Source: Burkholderiaceae bacterium (GTDB lineage: Bacteria > Pseudomonadota > Gammaproteobacteria > Burkholderiales > Burkholderiaceae_C). Taken from it: DNA of 6,273 nucleotides. The stretch is from positions 1-6,273 of the forward strand of contig JALOSD010000238.1 of NCBI GenBank assembly GCA_025458585.1, written 5' to 3'. Under the pieces are notes generated by a model. That model saw nothing but the letters and a program-made list of their open reading frames with translations. It had not been told where the DNA came from and searched no databases. The stretch's first letter is position 1. Each line of letters starts with the position of its first letter. The translations under genes and the position numbers were made by a program. Shown piece after piece: positions 1-4,581 of the stretch.

Positions 1-261
1 CAGGAGCTGTACGCGGCGCTCGAGGGATGGACGGCGCGCGAGGGCGCGCGCTGGCTGCGCCTGGGCGTCGTCGCGGGCAACGTGCGCGCCGAGCGCTTCT
101 GGGCTGCCCGCGGCTTCGCCGTGGTGCGCGTACGCGAGGGCGTCGACACGGGCGGGCGCCTCAACGACGTGCGCGTGCTCGTCAAGCCGCTGGCCGGGGA
201 CGACGCGGCCACCTACCTCGGCCTCGTGCCGCGCGACCGCCCGGATTCGACGCTGCCCTGA
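1..261 (+). CDS. GNAT-family N-acetyltransferase, C-terminal part (5' end outside window)
   Basis: The reading frame is open from base 1 and ends at TGA 259-261, giving the last 86 residues of a protein whose start lies to the left. Residues 19-39 read as the acetyl-CoA binding end of a GNAT fold: a beta strand (LRLGVV), then GN.RAERFW and an A.RGF turn. The N-x-RA-x-x-FW-x-x-xGF pattern is typical of the family, whose members transfer acetyl from acetyl-CoA to an amine on a small molecule, peptide or protein. A final strand (NDVRVLVKPL, about 55-64) follows, then a short tail ending in PRDRPDSTLP. The acceptor substrate cannot be inferred because the N-terminal part is missing. The gene is convergent with the next one, 35 bases away. 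Family membership is fairly secure; specific function is unknown. Confidence 0.82.
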   Translation, partial: QELYAALEGWTAREGARWLRLGVVAGNVRAERFWAARGFAVVRVREGVDTGGRLNDVRVLVKPLAGDDAATYLGLVPRDRPDSTLP

Positions 262-262
262 A

Positions 263-286
263 CGCGGCCGTCACGGGCCGGCCGCG
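263..286. terminator. GC-rich hairpin between convergent genes, candidate bidirectional terminator
   Basis: CGCGGCCG at 263-270 and CGGCCGCG at 279-286 form a perfect 8-bp inverted repeat around an 8-base loop. It lies two bases after the acetyltransferase stop and ten bases past the stop of the opposing 297-710 gene, where a shared terminator would be expected. There is no clear T-tract on either side, so classic intrinsic termination is uncertain. In DNA this rich in G and C, such repeats also arise by chance. Confidence 0.4.
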
Positions 287-296
287 CATCGTGCGT

Positions 297-710
297 TCAG
301 CGCGGCGGCCCGCCCTTGCCGTGGCCGCGCCCCTTGCCCTTGCCGGGGTGCGCCTGGTCCCAGGTCGTGAGTACCCAGCCTTCCTGCACGAAGTACACGG
401 GCTGGTTGCACGCGTTGTAGAGCCGGCAGTGCTTGCCCCAGTCCTTCGCGTGGCCCGGGGGCACGTAGAGGTACACCGGGCGCATCGGCACCGGCGCGGG
501 CACGATGACGACCGGGCGCGGGTAGAGCACGGGCGGCGGCGGGGCGGTACCGATCTCGATGCGGCCGTACACGCCCGGCTCGCGGATCGTGATGCCGACC
601 CCGACGTCGACCGCCGCCTTCGCAGGCGGCGCCGTGAGCGTCGCGAGCGCGGCCAGCGGCGGCAGGGCCCAGCGGGCGAGGTCGAGGCGCAGGCGGGCGG
701 TACGGGTCAT
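297..710 (-). CDS. Small exported protein of unknown function, Pro-rich with Gly/Lys tail
   Basis: This encodes 137 residues. ATG 708-710 is supported by a GAGGAG ribosome site 7 bases upstream. Residues 1-32 look like a Sec signal peptide: Arg-rich start (three Arg in the first eight), hydrophobic core at about 15-27, and an A-K-A cleavage site before Ala33. The predicted mature protein is therefore periplasmic or secreted. It has a short beta-like segment (33-55), a Pro/Val-rich stretch (56-85), and a core with VPPGHAKDW (83-91), Cys95 and Cys101 five residues apart, and QPVYFVQEGW (103-112). The tail at about 123-134 alternates Gly and Lys/Arg. From memory, similar proteins with a VPPGHAK-W core and paired cysteines are annotated as hypothetical in Burkholderiales; I could not search. 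The cysteines could form a disulfide after export (inference). I do not recognise a function. It follows the AEC gene on the same strand, but the 123-base gap suggests its own promoter. Confidence 0.85.
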   Translation of the reverse strand: MTRTARLRLDLARWALPPLAALATLTAPPAKAAVDVGVGITIREPGVYGRIEIGTAPPPPVLYPRPVVIVPAPVPMRPVYLYVPPGHAKDWGKHCRLYNACNQPVYFVQEGWVLTTWDQAHPGKGKGRGHGKGGPPR

Positions 711-717
711 GTCGGGG

Positions 718-723
718 CTCCTC
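718..723 (-). promoter_or_regulatory. Ribosome binding site of the small exported protein
   Basis: On the minus strand this reads GAGGAG, 7 bases before ATG 710. It is the strongest Shine-Dalgarno match in the window and fixes the start of the 137-residue gene. Confidence 0.7.
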
Positions 724-800
724 GGAGGTCACTACGTGTTCGACGCAGTTTGGACCCCGGCGGCGGACCTTTGTGCCCGGGCGCGGCGCAAGAGGGGTGA

Positions 801-831
801 CCGGATGTATCCGGCGGGCGCGACGCCCCGC
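801..831 (-). terminator. Palindromes just downstream of the AEC transporter, candidate terminator
   Basis: Two adjacent inverted repeats follow the AEC stop codon on the minus strand. One pairs 814-820 with 824-831, with a 3-base loop and one bulged base. The other is CCGGAT-GT-ATCCGG at 801-814, a perfect 6-bp palindrome. No T-tract follows, although the minus strand continues into a slightly pyrimidine-rich stretch. They may form a weak or factor-assisted terminator. The tight palindrome could instead be a protein binding site. Either reading is inference. Confidence 0.3.
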
Positions 832-833
832 GC

Positions 834-1802
834 TCAGCCGCCCGGGCGCACGCCGAACAGCGACGCGAGCAGCGTGAACGTGACGAACGCCGTCGCCGTC
901 GACGCGAGGATGATGCGCGCGACGCGCCCGTTGTCGGCGCCGTAGCGCTCGGCGAGCAGCGAGACGTTGCTTGCGCTCGGCAGTGCGGCGGCGAGCGTCA
1001 GCACCGTGAGCTGGAAGCCCGACAGCGGCGCGCCGAGCGCAACGGCCGCCGCGCCGACGGCGAACACGAGCAGCGGGTGCAGGAACAGCTTGATCGCCGC
1101 CACCGGCAGATACAGCGCCGGCGGCGTGCGCGTGTGCGCGTGCAGCCCGGCGCGCCACAGCACGGCGCCGATCGTGAACAGTGCCACCGGCGTCGCCGAG
1201 TCGGCGAGCATCTTGACGACGGCGTCCACCGGCCCCGGCAGCGAGAAGCCCGCCACCGAGAACACGGCGCCGGCGGCGATCGCCCACGGCAGCGGGTTGG
1301 CGAGCGTGCCGCGCAGCGTCTTCAGTGCCGCGTCGCGCGCGCCGTGGCCGCTCGCGTCGTGCGCCTGCGCGAGCGCGATGCACAGCGACGAGGTGACGAA
1401 CAGGTCGGCGAGGATGATCGAGATCGTCGGCCCCGCCGCCGCCGGCCCGAGCAGCGCGGCGAGCAGCGGCACGCCCATGAAGCCGGTGTTCGGAAACGCC
1501 GCCACCAGCGCGCCGAACGCGGCGTCCTTCAGGTTCACGCGCTCGCCGAGCGTGAACACGACGGTGACGAACACGATCAGCAGCGCGCAGACGATCCACA
1601 CCACCAGCACGACCGGGTTCAGCAGGTCGAACAGCGGGGTGCCGCTGCCGAAGCGGAACAGCATCGCCGGCAGCGCGAAATAGAGCACGTAGGCGTTCAG
1701 CCCCGGGATCGCCGACTCGGGCAGCACACGCTGGCGCGCCGCGAGGTAGCCGGCGAGCACGAGGGCGAAGAACGGGACGGTGACGGCGAGGACGGCCTGC
1801 AT
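834..1802 (-). CDS. AEC (auxin efflux carrier) family transporter
   Basis: This encodes 322 residues, a normal length for the family (Pfam Mem_trans), from ATG 1800-1802 to TGA 834-836. It is an inner-membrane permease with about ten hydrophobic segments, roughly at residues 4-22, 35-50, 62-84, 94-119, 126-147, 173-191, 204-218, 231-258, 262-276 and 296-317. Two stretches are characteristic: FPNTGFMGVPLL (103-114), matching the N-x-G-F-x-G-x-P signature of the first half, and LPSASNVSLLAERYGAD (274-290) in the second, where a broken helix with P-x-A-x-N is expected. Bacterial members export or exchange small organic acids such as malate or malonate, but this substrate cannot be read from sequence. 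I see no good Shine-Dalgarno; a -10-like box ten bases before the ATG suggests a very short or absent leader. The same frame stays open far upstream of the ATG, but that part is antisense to sppA and later genes and has no family character. It is divergent from sppA. Confidence 0.9.
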   Translation of the reverse strand: MQAVLAVTVPFFALVLAGYLAARQRVLPESAIPGLNAYVLYFALPAMLFRFGSGTPLFDLLNPVVLVVWIVCALLIVFVTVVFTLGERVNLKDAAFGALVAAFPNTGFMGVPLLAALLGPAAAGPTISIILADLFVTSSLCIALAQAHDASGHGARDAALKTLRGTLANPLPWAIAAGAVFSVAGFSLPGPVDAVVKMLADSATPVALFTIGAVLWRAGLHAHTRTPPALYLPVAAIKLFLHPLLVFAVGAAAVALGAPLSGFQLTVLTLAAALPSASNVSLLAERYGADNGRVARIILASTATAFVTFTLLASLFGVRPGG

Positions 1803-1811
1803 CGGGGCCGC

Positions 1812-1817
1812 AGTATC
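1812..1817 (-). promoter_or_regulatory. -10-like box for the AEC transporter gene
   Basis: On the minus strand this reads GATACT, close to the TATAAT consensus and embedded in GC-rich DNA. Transcription about seven bases further on would begin only two or three bases before ATG 1802, so the mRNA would be almost leaderless, which fits the missing ribosome site. No convincing -35 box is visible. Confidence 0.3.
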
Positions 1818-1834
1818 GCAACCGCGCCCGCCGT

Positions 1835-1854
1835 CGCGGCCGGCGGCGGCCGCG
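1835..1854. repeat. Inverted repeat in the divergent AEC/sppA intergenic region
   Basis: CGCGGCC (1835-1841) and GGCCGCG (1848-1854) form a perfect 7-bp inverted repeat with a 6-base spacer, midway between two divergent start codons. The position would suit a shared operator, but no regulator gene is adjacent and the G/C-only arms could be chance. Confidence 0.3.
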
Positions 1855-1860
1855 GGCACG

Positions 1861-1866
1861 TATGCT
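1861..1866 (+). promoter_or_regulatory. -10-like box for sppA
   Basis: TATGCT stands out in a GC-only surrounding, 35 bases before the chosen sppA start. Initiation near 1873 would leave a leader of about 29 bases containing the GAGG ribosome site. No clear -35 hexamer is present at the usual spacing. Confidence 0.35.
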
Positions 1867-1891
1867 CCGGCCCCCGCGTTCCACTGCCACC

Positions 1892-1895
1892 GAGG
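1892..1895 (+). promoter_or_regulatory. Ribosome binding site deciding the sppA start
   Basis: GAGG here directly abuts an in-frame ATG at 1896, too close to serve it, but lies 6 bases before the second in-frame ATG at 1902. This favours 1902 (protein beginning MADRK) over 1896 (MPMADRK). Confidence 0.55.
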
Positions 1896-1901
1896 ATGCC
1901 C

Positions 1902-3686
1902 ATGGCCGACCGCAAGCCCGGCTTCCTGCGCCGTTTCTTCGCCGCCTTCTGGGGCGTCGTCGATGGCACGCGCAGGCTGCTGCTGAACCTGATCTTCCTC
2001 GTCATCCTGGTCGCCGTCACTGGCGCCGCGCTGTGGTGGGCGACCACAGGCGGCGTGTCGCCCCTCGAGGAGAAGACGACGCTCGTGCTCGACCTGAAAG
2101 GCCCGCTCGTCGAGCAGCCCCGCGGCGCGCGCCTGCGCGACCCGCTCGGCCTCGCCGGCGCCGGCGAGTCGACCGTCGTGCTGCGCGACGTGCTCGCGGT
2201 GCTCGACGCCGCGGCGCGCGACCCGAACGTCACCGGTGCGCTGCTGCTGCTCGACGACTTCGGCGGCGGCGGGCCGGCGTCGCTGCGCGAAGTCGCGGCG
2301 GCCGTCGAGCGCTTCAAGGCTGCGGGCAAGCCGGTCGTCGCGTGGGGCACGTCGTTCGACCAGCGCGCGTACTTCGTCGCCGCGCACGCGAGCGAGGTCT
2401 GGCTGCACCCGATGGGCGCCGTCGTGCCCACCGGCTACGGGCGGCTGCGCACCTACTGGCGCGGCGCGTTCGACCGCTACGGCATCACGCCCAACGTCGT
2501 GCGCGCCGGGCGCTACAAGAACGCCGCCGAGGTGTTCTCCGACACCGGCCCGTCGCCCGAGACGCGCGAGAGCGAGGCCTTCGTGCTCGACGCCTTGTGG
2601 GCCGACTGGATCGCCGCCGTCGAGCAGGCGCGCAAGCTGCCGGCGGGCACGATCCAGGCGCTGATCGACGAGGCACCGCAGCGCCTGGCCGCCGCCGGCG
2701 GCGACGCCGCGCGGCTCGCGCTCGAGGCCAAGCTCGTCGACGCGCTGCGCACGCGCGACCAGCTGCGCGAGCGCCTGGTCGAGCGCGGCGCCGAGGACGC
2801 CAAACACCACACGTTCCGCCAGGTGTCGTTCGGCGGCTACCTCGCGCGCGTGAAGCCCGCCGCCGGTGGCGACGCCGTCGGCGTCGTCGTCGCCGAGGGG
2901 GCGATCACCGACGGCGACGCGCCGCCGGGGCGCATCGGCGGGCGTTCGACCGCCGACCTGATCCGCACGGCGCGCCACGACGATCGCGTGAAGGCGATCG
3001 TGCTGCGCATCGACTCGCCCGGCGGCAGCGCGCTCGGCAGCGAGCTGATCCGGCGCGAGGTCGAGCTCGCGCGTGCGGCCGGAAAGCCCGTCGTCGCGTC
3101 GATGGGCGACGTCGCGGCCTCGGGCGGCTACTGGATCGCGATGGCGGCCGACGAGATCGTCGCCGACCCGGCCACCGTCACCGGCTCGATCGGCGTCGTC
3201 GGCCTGCTGCCGACCGCCGAGGGCGTGATGGAGCGCTTCGGCCTGCACGCCGAGGGCCACGCGACGACGTGGCTCGCGACCGCGTACGACCCGCGCAACC
3301 GCACGCCGCAGCAGATCGACGAGGTGGCGCAGGGGCGCATCTGGACCGGCGCGCAGGCGCTCGAACGCGGCCTCGTCGACCGCACCGGCAGCCTCGGCGA
3401 CGCGATCCGCGCCGCTGCCACGCGCGCGCAGCTGTCCGAGGGACACGCGGTGCGTTACCTCGAGCGCGACCGCGGCCGGCTGGCGCGCCTCGTCGAATGG
3501 CTCGGAGGCGACGCGCTGCTGCACGCGCTGGCCGCCGAGTGGCGCGCGGCCGTCGCGGCGCCGGTCGTGCCGCTGCCGGCCGAGGTCGCCGCGCCGCTGC
3601 TGCCGAGCGACGCCGCGTGGCTCGTCGAGCAGGCGCTGCAGCGGCCGTTCGCGCCGTTCGCGCACTGCCTGTGCGAGGCACCCTGA
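1902..3686 (+). CDS. sppA: Signal peptide peptidase SppA, long (67K) form
   Basis: This encodes 594 residues, close to E. coli SppA at 618. The family is a membrane-anchored Ser/Lys protease (MEROPS S49) that cuts cleaved signal peptides on the periplasmic side of the inner membrane. Residues 1-25 are short and basic, 26-46 form a single transmembrane helix, and the rest has the two tandem S49 domains of the long form. The general-base lysine is Lys206 in GRYKNAAEVF, matching E. coli Lys209. The nucleophile is Ser407 in DVAASGGYW, matching E. coli Ser409. RIDSPGGSALGSE (Ser372 onward) is the conserved loop of the C-terminal domain, and a TGSIGV strand follows Ser407. Both catalytic residues are present, so the enzyme should be active. 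The start was chosen from ribosome-site spacing. A hairpin follows the stop, and the next gene lies 69 bases downstream on the same strand. The frame also stays open upstream, but that part is antisense to the AEC gene. Confidence 0.95.
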   Translation: MADRKPGFLRRFFAAFWGVVDGTRRLLLNLIFLVILVAVTGAALWWATTGGVSPLEEKTTLVLDLKGPLVEQPRGARLRDPLGLAGAGESTVVLRDVLAVLDAAARDPNVTGALLLLDDFGGGGPASLREVAAAVERFKAAGKPVVAWGTSFDQRAYFVAAHASEVWLHPMGAVVPTGYGRLRTYWRGAFDRYGITPNVVRAGRYKNAAEVFSDTGPSPETRESEAFVLDALWADWIAAVEQARKLPAGTIQALIDEAPQRLAAAGGDAARLALEAKLVDALRTRDQLRERLVERGAEDAKHHTFRQVSFGGYLARVKPAAGGDAVGVVVAEGAITDGDAPPGRIGGRSTADLIRTARHDDRVKAIVLRIDSPGGSALGSELIRREVELARAAGKPVVASMGDVAASGGYWIAMAADEIVADPATVTGSIGVVGLLPTAEGVMERFGLHAEGHATTWLATAYDPRNRTPQQIDEVAQGRIWTGAQALERGLVDRTGSLGDAIRAAATRAQLSEGHAVRYLERDRGRLARLVEWLGGDALLHALAAEWRAAVAAPVVPLPAEVAAPLLPSDAAWLVEQALQRPFAPFAHCLCEAP

Positions 3687-3697
3687 GGCGCCGCGCC

Positions 3698-3717
3698 GCC
3701 TTGCCCTGGCGCAAGGC
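3698..3717 (+). terminator. Hairpin after sppA, candidate terminator
   Basis: GCCTTGC (3698-3704) and GCAAGGC (3711-3717) form a perfect 7-bp stem with a 6-base loop, beginning 12 bases after the sppA stop and followed by only TTC. An outer CCGCC (3696-3700) and GGCGG (3721-3725) pairing competes with it. It may terminate or attenuate transcription into the next gene; the short T-run makes this uncertain. Confidence 0.4.
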
Positions 3718-3736
3718 TTCGGCGGTGTGCGCCCGG

Positions 3737-3742
3737 CATCAT
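3737..3742 (+). promoter_or_regulatory. Weak -10-like box before the small export-family gene
   Basis: CATCAT lies 13 bases before ATG 3756, in the same arrangement as the TATCAT ahead of rep. If used, the transcript would begin about seven bases before the start codon, which fits the lack of a visible Shine-Dalgarno. It is a poor match on its own. Confidence 0.22.
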
Positions 3743-3755
3743 CGCGGCTGATCCC

Positions 3756-4532
3756 ATGCCGCCGCCGCACCGCGTTCCGCCGCCGTCCGTTGCCACGCCG
3801 CCAGGCTGGCGCCTGCTGATCGCGCGCACCGAAGGGCGGCTGCTCGCCGTCGGGCTGGCGCTGACGCTGGCGATCGGCGCCGCGGTCGGCGTCGGGCTGA
3901 TGCTCGCGCCGGCGCCCACGCTGAACTACGCCGCCGTGATCGGGCTGAACGTGGTGATCGGCCGCGGCGCCGGCATGAGCTTCGGCATCGCGAGCGGCAT
4001 CGCCCCGCTCGAGCTGATCCTGCTCAACCTCGCGGTCGAGTCGGCGCAGGTGCTCGTGATCTATCCGCTGTTCGTGCTCGCGTGGCAGCAGCTGATCGAC
4101 ACGCGCCGCCTGCTGCCGCACCTCGAGCCGCTGCGCGCGGCGGCCGAGTCGGGACACGGCCGGGTGCGCCGCTTCGGCATCGTCGGCCTGTTCGCGTTCG
4201 TCTTCATGCCGTTCTGGATGACCGGGCCGGTCGTCGGCGCGATCATCGGCTTCCTGCTGGGCCTGCACACCGCCGTCAACCTGGCGACCGTGCTCACGGC
4301 CACCGCGCTCGCGATCGTCGCCTACGCCCGCCTGTTCGAGCAGATCGACGCCTGGACGTCGGCCGTGCATCCGTACGCGGTGTTCGCCATCATCGTCGCG
4401 CTGCTGGCGCTGGCGTGGATCGTGCAACGCTGGCTGCGCCGCCCGCCCGCGGCGCCGGCGGCGCCGCCCGCCGCCGTCTCGCCCGGATCGGCCGCCGGCA
4501 CCGCCGCGGGCGAACCGCCGACCCCGACCTGA
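3756..4532 (+). CDS. Integral membrane protein, probable small multidrug export family (Sm_multidrug_ex)
   Basis: This encodes 258 residues from ATG 3756 to TGA 4530-4532. A Pro-rich N-terminus (1-17) precedes hydrophobic segments at about 29-51, 57-69, 83-110, 141-170, 172-193 and 205-226. The cytoplasmic-looking stretch at 111-140 is rich in Arg, His and Glu. The tail (229-258) is low-complexity Ala/Pro/Gly. GMSFGIASGIAPLELILLN (73-91), the Glu-Ser-x-Gln in the following helix (95-98), and FMPFWMTGPVVGAIIGFLLGL (150-170) resemble the P-x-x-G-T-G-x-x-x-G-A core of Pfam Sm_multidrug_ex. That family name rests on little experimental work, so drug export should not be assumed. The residue pattern is my recollection of the family, not a search result. 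A DedA-like or other small transporter is the alternative. No good ribosome site precedes ATG 3756 and no better in-frame start is near. It lies 69 bases after sppA and 49 before rep. Confidence 0.72.
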   Translation: MPPPHRVPPPSVATPPGWRLLIARTEGRLLAVGLALTLAIGAAVGVGLMLAPAPTLNYAAVIGLNVVIGRGAGMSFGIASGIAPLELILLNLAVESAQVLVIYPLFVLAWQQLIDTRRLLPHLEPLRAAAESGHGRVRRFGIVGLFAFVFMPFWMTGPVVGAIIGFLLGLHTAVNLATVLTATALAIVAYARLFEQIDAWTSAVHPYAVFAIIVALLALAWIVQRWLRRPPAAPAAPPAAVSPGSAAGTAAGEPPTPT

Positions 4533-4550
4533 GCGTTCCACCGGGGCGGC

Positions 4551-4556
4551 TATCAT
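4551..4556 (+). promoter_or_regulatory. -10-like box for rep
   Basis: TATCAT matches four of six TATAAT positions and is followed by CCGCGCCCC. It lies 25 bases before ATG 4582, predicting a leader of about 19 bases. A weak -35 candidate, CTGAGC at 4529-4534, sits 16 bases upstream, overlapping the stop codon of the preceding gene. Confidence 0.4.
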
Positions 4557-4581
4557 CCGCGCCCCTCGCGATCCGCACCCG

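Noticed and set aside
27..800. Plus-strand frame of 257 codons across the acetyltransferase tail and the small exported gene.
   Set aside because: It is out of frame with the GNAT motif, antisense to the exported protein, and Arg-rich without domain features.
1077..1901. Upstream extension of the sppA frame by about 270 codons, suggesting a fusion protein.
   Set aside because: The extension is antisense to the AEC gene, is dominated by Arg/Gln/His, and lacks any domain. The transmembrane anchor of SppA begins normally after ATG 1902.
1862..3751. Long plus-strand frame of 629 codons overlapping sppA.
   Set aside because: It is out of frame with sppA and almost pure Arg/Ala/Gly; a compositional shadow.
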